NCBI GenBank assembly: GCA_030835125.1
Contig: JAUQWM010000014.1
Coordinates: forward strand, 52,183-116,182
DNA length: 64,000 nucleotides
DNA from: Gemmatimonadaceae bacterium
GTDB lineage: Bacteria > Gemmatimonadota > Gemmatimonadetes > Gemmatimonadales > Gemmatimonadaceae
Direction of reading: 5' to 3'
In this document: positions 48,579 through 56,241 of the stretch, in pieces
How the letters are laid out: each line of letters starts with the position of its first letter
Position numbering within the stretch: position 1 is the stretch's first letter
Program-made: the position numbers and the translations under genes
Notes under the pieces: model-generated
Databases searched by the model: none
The model's input: the letters and a program-made list of their open reading frames with translations, nothing else
What the model was told of the DNA's origin: nothing

Positions 48579-51205
48579 TTCATCAGGATTCCCAGCTTGC
48601 CGAGTGACGCCACCAGGTCGGGCTTCTCCTCCAGCACCGGCTTCACCGGATCGGCTCCCAGTCGCTCCATGCGCTCGATGGCGTTCCGGATCGTGTGGTC
48701 CTTCGGATCGAGCTGGTCGTTCACCTCTGCCCACGTGAGCGGCATGGAGACCGTCGCCCCGGGCAGCGGTCGCACGCTGAACGGCGCCACGATCAGCTGT
48801 CCGTGGCGGTTCTGGAGAAAGTCGATGTAGACCTTCTCGCCGCGCTTGTTGATCGTGCGCATGATCGTCGCGATCGCGCCGAGTTCCCTGATGACCAGTC
48901 GCGCGAGCAACTCGCCAATGTGCCGCGACTGTTCATAGGTGAGCTGGCGGCCCAGCGGGATGAGGATGTGGAGTCCCGTCTTGCCGGTCGTCTTGACGTA
49001 GTTCGGCAGCCCGATCTCGTCGCAGAGGCGGTGCAGCACCGTGGCGCAGCGGATCACGTCGGCGAAGGTGGCGTCCTTCGGGTCGAGGTCGATCACGCAC
49101 CAATCCGGCTTCTCCAGCGTGTTCACGCGGCTCGCCCAGATATGGAGCGGAATGGTGCCGAGGTTGGCGATGTAGAGCAGCGACTCGAGGTCGTCGCAGA
49201 CGAAGTAGTTGATGTCGCGCTGGGTGTCGTTGCTCCAGATCGGGACCGTGCGGATCCAGGACGGCGCGAATTCCGGCGCGTCCTTCTGGTAGAACGACTT
49301 GCCCTCGATCCCGTCGGGAAAGCGGGTCAGCACCAGCGGCCGGTTGCGGAGGTAGGGGAGGAGCCACGGCGCGATCGCCCGGTAGTACTCGATCAGGTCG
49401 CCCTTGGTGTACTTCTCGGCCTTCCAGAAGACCTTGGTGAGGTTGGAGAACTGTACCTCGTGACTCGTGACTCGTGATTCGTGACTCGGCGGCTCGTCAG
49501 GCGCGTCGTCTCCGGGCCCTTCGCCCGTGCCCTGTGGCCTGGGTACGTCGGACCTCCGACCTCCGACCTCCGACCTCCGCCATTCCCTCTCCACCTCGTC
49601 AACCCGCTTGTCATCCCGGAACCGGACGAACGCAGGGTGCCGCAGCACTCCCTCGTGCGTCCACTCCGTGAATCGCACTTCGACGACGTACTTCGGCTCC
49701 ACCCACGTCGTGGTCTGTGCTTCGGGGATCTCCCCGGACGGGGGGGGCTCCTCGTCAGGCGTGACCACCGGCCCGAAGCACGCCGCATCGGCCCGCACGT
49801 CTGGCAGCAGCCGCTCGTGCCACTCGGCGAGCTGCTTGTCGGTGAATCCCGTCCCGACGCGCCCGGCGTAGACGAACCGGCCGTTGACCAGGTCGGCGAG
49901 TTGCAGGGCGCCGAACCCGCGCCGGGTGCCGCGTGGTTCGGTGAATCCCACCACGGCGAAGTCGCCGGTCTTGTCCGCCTTCACCTTGAGCCAGTGCGGT
50001 GACCGTCCCGCCTTGTACGGCTGGTCCGCCTTCTTGGCGATGACCCCTTCCAGCCCCCGCGCGCTCACCTGCGCGTGGAAGGCCTCGCCCAGGGTCTCGA
50101 TGTGGTCGAGGTAGCGCACGGCGCCGGCCTTCGGGAGCATGAGGGCCAGCAGTTCCTTCCGCCTGGCCAGCGGCAACGACCGGGCATCGTGGCCTTCCGC
50201 GCCTAACAAGTCGAAGGCATAGAAGGTCGACACCAGCTCGACCGCGGCCTTGCCGATCTCGCGCAGGTTCTTCAGGCGGCCGCGCTGCTGCAGGAGAGAG
50301 AAGCTCGGCTTCCCCTCGGCGTCGAGCACGACCACCTCGCCATCGATGACGAAGTCGTCCACCGGGATCGCCGCGATCGCCCGCGCCACCTCGGGAAACA
50401 CGTCGGTGTAGTCGTTGCCGTTCCGGGTCATCAGGACCGGCTCGCCGCCGGACTTCCCTGCCAGGATGCGGTAGCCGTCGAGCTTGAGCTCGAACAGCCA
50501 CCCCTCCTTCGAGAATGGCTTCTCGGCCGTTTCGGCGAGCATCAGGCCGGCCGAGGCGACACGCACCTTCTGCTTCGGTGCCCCGGCCGCCGCCAGCGCC
50601 TCACGCAACCGCCCGCCGCGCGTGACGCCCTTCGCGACTTCCTCGACCGTGAGGCCGGACAGCACCGACTCCTCGTTGAAGACGTCGCCAGGTGACTTCA
50701 CCCACTGGTCGCTCTCCTTGATCAGGAGCCACTCCTTCTCCGCCTTCTTGATCTTCACCAGCGTCCACTTGCCGCGGAGCTTGTAGCCCCTCAGTTCGAA
50801 GAGCAGCTTCCCCTTCTCGAGGCCCTGCTTCCAGTCCTCGAGCGCCACCCATTCGCCGCGATCCCAGACGATGATCCCGCCGGCGCCGTAGTTGCCCTCG
50901 GGAATGATCCCCTCGAAGTCACCGTATTCCAGCGGGTGATCCTCGACGCGAACGGCCAGGCGCTTGTCGTTGGTGTCGTACGAGGGACCCTTCGGCACCG
51001 CCCACGACCGCAGCACGCCCTCCATCTCGATGCGGAGGTCCCAGTGGAGCCGGGTTGCGGCGTGCTTGTGGACGACGAAGAGCCGCCCTTCGACTGGCGC
51101 GACATGGCCGACCGGCTCGGGGGACCGGTCGGCCGACCGCTTGGCGCGGTACGTCCTGAGGTTGTCGGGGTCGGACGGCGGAGCCGGGGTGTCGTCCGGT
51201 TTCAT
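48572..51205 (-). CDS. ligD: Multifunctional NHEJ DNA ligase LigD
   Basis: The 877-aa enzyme acts with Ku in bacterial end joining. Domain order is phosphoesterase, ligase, polymerase. The phosphoesterase (about 20-165) has RLHWDLRIEMEGVLRSWAVP. The ligase (about 225-540) has the AMP-lysine motif FELKLDGYRI (about residue 242), then VIDGEVVVLD and VIAKKADQPY. The polymerase (about 590-877) has YFVCDDLESLLYIANLG, IDLDPKD and KTTGKTGLHILIPL. The ligase-polymerase linker (about 541-583) is encoded by two heptamer arrays. TTA in GTTAGGC lies at 50201. The start at 51205 is the ATG that begins the phosphoesterase domain. Divergent from kinase 3. Confidence 0.95.
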   Translation of the reverse strand: MKPDDTPAPPSDPDNLRTYRAKRSADRSPEPVGHVAPVEGRLFVVHKHAATRLHWDLRIEMEGVLRSWAVPKGPSYDTNDKRLAVRVEDHPLEYGDFEGIIPEGNYGAGGIIVWDRGEWVALEDWKQGLEKGKLLFELRGYKLRGKWTLVKIKKAEKEWLLIKESDQWVKSPGDVFNEESVLSGLTVEEVAKGVTRGGRLREALAAAGAPKQKVRVASAGLMLAETAEKPFSKEGWLFELKLDGYRILAGKSGGEPVLMTRNGNDYTDVFPEVARAIAAIPVDDFVIDGEVVVLDAEGKPSFSLLQQRGRLKNLREIGKAAVELVSTFYAFDLLGAEGHDARSLPLARRKELLALMLPKAGAVRYLDHIETLGEAFHAQVSARGLEGVIAKKADQPYKAGRSPHWLKVKADKTGDFAVVGFTEPRGTRRGFGALQLADLVNGRFVYAGRVGTGFTDKQLAEWHERLLPDVRADAACFGPVVTPDEEPPPSGEIPEAQTTTWVEPKYVVEVRFTEWTHEGVLRHPAFVRFRDDKRVDEVEREWRRSEVGGRRSDVPRPQGTGEGPGDDAPDEPPSHESRVTSHEVQFSNLTKVFWKAEKYTKGDLIEYYRAIAPWLLPYLRNRPLVLTRFPDGIEGKSFYQKDAPEFAPSWIRTVPIWSNDTQRDINYFVCDDLESLLYIANLGTIPLHIWASRVNTLEKPDWCVIDLDPKDATFADVIRCATVLHRLCDEIGLPNYVKTTGKTGLHILIPLGRQLTYEQSRHIGELLARLVIRELGAIATIMRTINKRGEKVYIDFLQNRHGQLIVAPFSVRPLPGATVSMPLTWAEVNDQLDPKDHTIRNAIERMERLGADPVKPVLEEKPDLVASLGKLGILMNR
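49457..49484 (+). repeat. In-gene heptamer repeat 1 (ligD linker)
   Basis: Four units of YTCGTGA inside the ligD reading frame, encoding SHESRVTSHEV-type residues on the minus strand. Confidence 0.88.
49548..49582 (+). repeat. In-gene heptamer repeat 2 (ligD linker)
   Basis: Five units of TCCGACC (TCGGACC, three TCCGACC, TCCGCCA) inside the ligD reading frame, encoding RRSEVGGRRSDV-type residues on the minus strand. Confidence 0.9.
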
Positions 51206-51323
51206 GGCTGCAAACTGTGGGCGCGGGCCCCAACGGGGGAGTGATCGAGGGCGGTTTCCCCCTCCCCTCGGTGTAGCGCACGAGCGGAGGCGACCTACAT
51301 TAGGGGTCCTACCCGACCCCACG

Positions 51324-53156
51324 ATGCGAGACGCCCCGGCTTCACAGCACACCGACGACGCGGCCGGAGTCTCCGGGGACCGCGCGTCCCGGGAACTCCT
51401 GGAGCGGCTGCGCGCGGCCACGCTGGGCGAATACGACATCCATAGCGAGCTCGGTCGCGGCGGGATGGCCACCGTCTACCTCGCCCACGAGATCAGCCTC
51501 GACCGCAAGGTGGCGATCAAGGTCATGTCGCCGGCGATGGTGCATGGCACCGGGATGGTCGAGCGGTTCAAGCGCGAGGCGCGGACCGCCGCGAACCTCA
51601 GCCACCCGAACATCATCCCTATCTACAGCGTCCGTGAAGCGAACGGGCTGCTGTTCTGCGTCATCAAGCTCGTGGAGGGCACGCCGCTCGACGCCATCAT
51701 GAAGCAACTGGGCCAGCTTCCGGTCCCGATGGTGCAGGGGATCCTGGCCCAGGTCGGCGGCGCGCTGGGCTACGCGCACCGGCACGGCGTCGTCCACCGC
51801 GACATCAAGCCGGGCAACATCCTCATCGATGACGAGGGCTGGGCCGTGGTCACCGACTTCGGCATCGCCAAGGTGGTCGAGAACGAGGGGCTCACGGTGA
51901 CGGGGATGGCCGTCGGGACCCCGGCGTACATGAGCCCCGAGCAGGCCACCGCCGACGTGGTGACGGGGGCCGCCGACCAGTATTCGTTAGGCGTCGTGGC
52001 CTACGAGATGCTCGCCGGCCGGCCGCCGTTCACCGGCGCGTCGATGATGGCGATCATGTACAGCCACTTCCACGACGAGCCGGCGTCCATCCGGCTGCTC
52101 CGCCCCGACTGCCCCGACCAGCTCCTCGACGCGGTCATGCGCATGCTGCGCAAGGCGCCCGCCGACCGCTTCCCGTCCATGGAGGAGGCGGTCGCCGCCG
52201 CCGGGGCCCGACCCATGGACCACGACGACCCGAACCGGAGCCAGTTGATCTCGCTGGCCAGGACCGGGCTCACCCACCGGATCGTCTCCCAGGCGAAGAC
52301 CCCCAGGTCACCGATCCCGAAGGCCGCCGGTGGCCCGGCCGCCGCTTCCGCCCGCGTGGCGCGAAATCCCCTGCTCGTCGCCGCGATGGCGACCGGACTC
52401 CTGGCCGCCGGTTTCCTGATCGCGAAACTGGCCGGCAGCGCCGCCGCGCCGCCGACGGGCACGGGATCGCAGCCGGACCCGGCATCGTCGATCGCGGCGG
52501 AAACGATGACGACCCCGGCGGCGACTCCCCCTGCCACCAGCCAGCCCGCACGCGACAGCGTTGGCCAGGCACGGACGAACGGCGGCGATGCCCCCGTCAC
52601 CCGAAGGCTCGCATCCCCCCCGACCGCACCGGTCCAGAAGGCGTCGTCCGGTGAAGCGACGACCCCGGGGCGCGTCGACCCGCCCCCCGCCCAGCGGCCC
52701 GACTCGTCAGGCACCGACCTCCTCCAGAAGCCGGAATCGATCGTCCGCGTGCCGCAGGTGGCGGCGCCGCCGGTGGCATCGGCGAGCGCGCCGCCACCCG
52801 TGCAGCCCCCGATCACCAGGGTCGCTCCCACCGCGAGCGAGCAGGTCACGTCCGCGATCCAGTCGTACGCGCGCGCCCTGGCCGCGAGTGATCTCGCCCT
52901 GGCCCGTCGCCTGTACCCGGGCATGCCGAACGACCAGCGCGAGGGACTCGAGGCGTTGTGGCGCGAAGGGGGGACGATGACTCCCGCCTGGACCATCTCG
53001 GAGATCGCGGTCGACGGCGACGTGGCCACGGCGCGGGTGCGCGGCAGCAATGCCGTCACCACGCGTCGGGGGCAGGCGTCGACCGTGCCCGTCTCGCTGC
53101 GGGCCCGGCTGGAACGCCGCAACGGCGAGTGGCGCCTCGTGGCGCTGGTGAACTGA
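51324..53156 (+). CDS. Ser/Thr protein kinase with NTF2-like C-terminal domain (kinase 3)
   Basis: The 610-aa protein has a kinase domain (about 37-300): LGRGGMATVY, Lys66, HRDIKPGN, DFGIAKV, GTPAYMSPEQ. One transmembrane helix (about 350-372) is followed by a long Pro/Ala/Thr-rich segment (about 375-500). A short C-terminal domain (about 500-610) has SAIQSYARALAASDL and ARLERRNGEWRLVAL, which resembles an NTF2-like or SnoaL-type fold. The start ATG at 51324 is 27 nt after a TACATT box and has no clear Shine-Dalgarno. TTA in GTTAGGC lies at 51986. It is 19 nt before the outer-membrane protein gene, so the two are probably co-transcribed. Confidence 0.94.
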   Translation: MRDAPASQHTDDAAGVSGDRASRELLERLRAATLGEYDIHSELGRGGMATVYLAHEISLDRKVAIKVMSPAMVHGTGMVERFKREARTAANLSHPNIIPIYSVREANGLLFCVIKLVEGTPLDAIMKQLGQLPVPMVQGILAQVGGALGYAHRHGVVHRDIKPGNILIDDEGWAVVTDFGIAKVVENEGLTVTGMAVGTPAYMSPEQATADVVTGAADQYSLGVVAYEMLAGRPPFTGASMMAIMYSHFHDEPASIRLLRPDCPDQLLDAVMRMLRKAPADRFPSMEEAVAAAGARPMDHDDPNRSQLISLARTGLTHRIVSQAKTPRSPIPKAAGGPAAASARVARNPLLVAAMATGLLAAGFLIAKLAGSAAAPPTGTGSQPDPASSIAAETMTTPAATPPATSQPARDSVGQARTNGGDAPVTRRLASPPTAPVQKASSGEATTPGRVDPPPAQRPDSSGTDLLQKPESIVRVPQVAAPPVASASAPPPVQPPITRVAPTASEQVTSAIQSYARALAASDLALARRLYPGMPNDQREGLEALWREGGTMTPAWTISEIAVDGDVATARVRGSNAVTTRRGQASTVPVSLRARLERRNGEWRLVALVN

Positions 53157-53175
53157 CCTTTCCCACGGAGGAGCG

Positions 53176-54468
53176 ATGCGCGCACGCTGGACGCTGATCG
53201 GCGTTGGGCTTCTGGTGTCCATGGCGGGCCCGGCGACGGCGCAGGGTCCCCTGCGCGACCGGATCCGCGAGCTCTTCAGCTTCGGCGAATGCGGGCGCCC
53301 GCTCTGCCTCGACAACTCGGTGAACGCCACCAACGGCCACGGCGACCACTTCGTCCCCGACATCATCGCGAATAATGGCGCGATCCTCGGGTTCCTCGTC
53401 GACGCCATCGCGGCCAACGCGTCCAACGTGCCCCTCTCCGCGACCACCAGTGGCGCCACGTACCGGTTCGTCGGCGGCCTGCCGGTGCGGACCTCGACAT
53501 CGTTAGGCCCGATCTTCGGCGAGCGCGCCCAGACCCTGGGCAAGGGCCGGTTCGTCGTGGGCGCCAACGTCTCGGGAGTCAACTTCACGTCCCTGCGCGG
53601 CGTGCCGCTCAACCAGGTCATCCTCAATTTCTCGCACGACGACGTGCCGCCCGCCGGCCTCGGGCAGCCGCTGCGCGAGAACGACGTGCTGCAGGTGCGC
53701 CTCGACCTCAACGTGAACCTGCTCGTGACCACGCTCTTCACGACCTGGGGCGTCACCGACAAGGTCGACATCGGGATCGCGGTGCCCATGGTGCACACCG
53801 GGCTCACCGGCCGCAGCACCGGCCAGTTCATTCCGTTCGGCATCCCCACGTCGCACTTCTTCGCCGGCGACTCGGCCCACCCCGTCCTGTCGGCGAGCGC
53901 CACGACGTTCGGGTTCTCGACCGGTATCGGCGACGTGGCCGTGCGAACCAAGTGGAGCCTGCACGCCGACGAGCGCACCGGCGTCGCCATCATGGCGGAC
54001 GCGCGCCTGCCCACGGGCTCCGAAGCGGACCTCACCGGCTCCGGACACCTGTCGATGCGGGCCTTGCTGCTGGCATCCTCACGCTTCGGGGATTTCGCCC
54101 CGCACGTGAACGTCGGCTACTCGATGCGCGGCGGACGCGGAAGCAACGATGCCATCCTCCTGACCGGTGGCTTCGACCAGCCGCTGTCTGACTGGGCGAC
54201 CATGGCGATGGACGTCGTTTCCGAATGGCAGGTCGGCGAGAGTACGCTCAAGCTGCCCTCGCTCGTGACCATCGAGTACCCGGTGACCCGCACGGTGACG
54301 CCCACCAACATCCCGAACATGAAGGACCATCGCGTCAACGGGTCATTCGGCTTCAAGTTCCGCACGCCGGGCGGACCGATCGTCGTCGCCAACGCCCTGG
54401 TGCCCCTGCGCCGCGGCGGGCTGGAGTCGCGAATGATCTGGACACTGGGACTCGACGGCAACTTCTAG
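53176..54468 (+). CDS. Outer-membrane beta-barrel, transporter-like
   Basis: The 430-aa protein has a ribosome-binding site (GGAGGAG) and a signal peptide (about 1-22, MAGPATAQ). The region about 110-430 alternates hydrophobic and polar residues in strand-like blocks and resembles the MetA-pathway-of-phenol-degradation/transporter family of barrels. TTA in GTTAGGC lies at 53502. It is coupled to kinase 3, so its expression or phosphorylation may be linked. Confidence 0.78.
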   Translation: MRARWTLIGVGLLVSMAGPATAQGPLRDRIRELFSFGECGRPLCLDNSVNATNGHGDHFVPDIIANNGAILGFLVDAIAANASNVPLSATTSGATYRFVGGLPVRTSTSLGPIFGERAQTLGKGRFVVGANVSGVNFTSLRGVPLNQVILNFSHDDVPPAGLGQPLRENDVLQVRLDLNVNLLVTTLFTTWGVTDKVDIGIAVPMVHTGLTGRSTGQFIPFGIPTSHFFAGDSAHPVLSASATTFGFSTGIGDVAVRTKWSLHADERTGVAIMADARLPTGSEADLTGSGHLSMRALLLASSRFGDFAPHVNVGYSMRGGRGSNDAILLTGGFDQPLSDWATMAMDVVSEWQVGESTLKLPSLVTIEYPVTRTVTPTNIPNMKDHRVNGSFGFKFRTPGGPIVVANALVPLRRGGLESRMIWTLGLDGNF

Positions 54469-54641
54469 CGGCACTGTCCCGGCAGCCGGACCGAACTCCG
54501 CGTATCGCGGTTGACCATCGCTCCGCCCGTCCGGTCCCGGTCGCCCTGACTCGAGGCAACCTGAAGCGCGGCCGCCCCTTGCGCCGCGCCCGCCGGCTTT
54601 GCAGCCTCTCAAGTGGAAGCGGAAACGTCTGAAGACGCGAC

Positions 54642-54676
54642 GTCCCCCGTCCCCCGTCCCCCATCTCCCGTCCCGA
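54642..54676 (+). repeat. Heptamer tandem repeat immediately before ku
   Basis: Five units (GTCCCCC three times, ATCTCCC, GTCCCGA) ending 2 bases before the ku start codon. It occupies the ribosome-binding site position; no Shine-Dalgarno sequence remains. Confidence 0.88.
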
Positions 54677-54678
54677 TC

Positions 54679-55536
54679 ATGCCCGCTCGCTCAACCGGCA
54701 CCGCCACGATCTCTTTCGGACTCGTCTCGGTGCCCGTGCACGTCTATTCGTCCGCCGAGTCCAAGGCCAGCGTGTCGTTCAACATGCTGCACAAGAAGTG
54801 CGGCACGCGCGTCAAGCAGCAGTACGTCTGCCCGAAGGACAACAACGAGGTCGTGCCCCGCGAGGACATGGTGAAGGGGTACGAGTTCGCCAAGGACCAG
54901 TACGTCACCTTCACGCCTGACGAGCTGAAGGCGCTCGAGGAGAAGGCCACCGGGACGATCGACATCATCGAGTTCGTGCCGCTGGCCAAGGTCGACCGGG
55001 AATACCTCGACAAGGTCTACTACCTGGGCCCCGACAAGGGGGGCGACCGGGCCTACCGGCTGCTGGCCAAGGCACTCAAGGAGACCGGCCGCGCCGCGCT
55101 CGGGCAGTTCGCGGCCCGCGGCCAGCAGCACCTGGTCCTGCTCCGGCCGCGCGAGGAAGGCGTGATCGTGATGGAGCAGCTCCACTACGCGGACGAGATG
55201 AAGTCGCCGAGTGAGGTGCCCATTCCCGAAGGCGAGGTGAAGGCCACGGAACTCACGCTCGCGAAGCAACTCATCGAGCAGGGCGCCTCCGACGAGTTCG
55301 ACCCGGCGAAGTACCACGATACCGTCCGCGAGCGGGTCCTCGAGGCTATCCAAGGCAAGGTCGAGGGACACGAGATCACCACCGAACCCGCGCAGGATGG
55401 TGGCGGCAAGATCATCGACCTCATGGAGGCGCTCAAGGCGAGCCTCGCCAAGGGAGGCGAGGAGGACGAGGAGGAGGACGAGGAAGAGGAAGGCGCCTCG
55501 AAGCGGAAGTCCAAGCGCGCCCGCAAGGCCTCGTAA
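54679..55536 (+). CDS. ku: Non-homologous end-joining protein Ku
   Basis: The 285-aa protein is bacterial Ku, which binds double-strand DNA ends as a homodimer and recruits LigD. ISFGLVSVPVHVYSSAES is the conserved N-terminal barrel motif; KCGTRVKQQYVCP, VVPREDMVKGYEF and YYLGPDKGGDRAYRLL follow in the family order. The C-terminal tail is acidic (EEDEEEDEEEEG) then basic (SKRKSKRARKAS), longer than in minimal bacterial Ku. The ATG at 54679 is at the edge of a heptamer array. It is 3 nt before the DUF72 gene. Confidence 0.95.
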   Translation: MPARSTGTATISFGLVSVPVHVYSSAESKASVSFNMLHKKCGTRVKQQYVCPKDNNEVVPREDMVKGYEFAKDQYVTFTPDELKALEEKATGTIDIIEFVPLAKVDREYLDKVYYLGPDKGGDRAYRLLAKALKETGRAALGQFAARGQQHLVLLRPREEGVIVMEQLHYADEMKSPSEVPIPEGEVKATELTLAKQLIEQGASDEFDPAKYHDTVRERVLEAIQGKVEGHEITTEPAQDGGGKIIDLMEALKASLAKGGEEDEEEDEEEEGASKRKSKRARKAS

Positions 55537-55539
55537 GGC

Positions 55540-56241
55540 GTGCGCGTCCTCGCCGGGACGAGCGGTTACGCGTTCAAGGAGTGGAAGGGCACGTTCTACC
55601 CGGCTGACCTCAAGGACGCCGGCATGCTCGGCTACTACGCGGGCCGCTTCCCGACCGTGGAGATCAACAACACGTTCTACCGCATGCCGCGGGAGAACGT
55701 GCTGCAGGACTGGGCGGCACAGGTGCCGGAGACCTTCACGTTCGCCATCAAGGCCAGCCAGCGCATCACGCATCACGCGCGGCTCAAGCCGGAGTCGAAG
55801 GACCTGGTCTATTACCTGCTGAAGAACACCGAAGTGCTGGGCGAGAAGCTCGGGCCGGTGCTGTTCCAGTTGCCGCCGAACATGAAGAAGGACATCGAGC
55901 GGCTGCGCGCGTTTCTGGAGTTCCTCCCGGCGGGGCGCCGGTTCGCCATCGAGTTCAGGAATTCCACCTGGTTCGAGGACGACGTGGTGGACGCGCTGAA
56001 GGCGAAGGATGTCGCGATGACGATCATCGACCAGGACGACTTCGTCACCCCGCCGATTGCGACCGCGTCATGGGGCTACGTCCGCCTCCATCGGTTCGAC
56101 TACGACGCGAAGTCGCTGGCGGAATGGGCGGCCCGGATCAACGAGCAGGGGTGGTCGGACGCGTACGTCTACTTCAAGCACGACGAGGGCGTCGGCTCGG
56201 GTCCACCGGCCGTTGATGCGTTCACGAAGGTGTTCCCGTAG
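55540..56241 (+). CDS. DUF72-family protein
   Basis: The 233-aa TIM-barrel-like protein matches DUF72: VLAGTSGYAFKEWKGTFYP, TVEINNTFYRMP, FAIKASQRITH, GPVLFQLPPNMKKD and FAIEFRNSTWF in order. Function is unknown; DUF72 genes often sit near DNA repair or Fe-S genes. It starts with GTG, 3 nt after ku, and should be co-translated with it. It overlaps the 3' end of the convergent helicase gene by 20 nt. Confidence 0.92.
   Translation: MRVLAGTSGYAFKEWKGTFYPADLKDAGMLGYYAGRFPTVEINNTFYRMPRENVLQDWAAQVPETFTFAIKASQRITHHARLKPESKDLVYYLLKNTEVLGEKLGPVLFQLPPNMKKDIERLRAFLEFLPAGRRFAIEFRNSTWFEDDVVDALKAKDVAMTIIDQDDFVTPPIATASWGYVRLHRFDYDAKSLAEWAARINEQGWSDAYVYFKHDEGVGSGPPAVDAFTKVFP

Noticed and set aside
49457..49582. 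CRISPR-like array in the ligD linker
   Set aside because: Units are seven bases with no spacers; it is a simple tandem repeat inside a coding frame.
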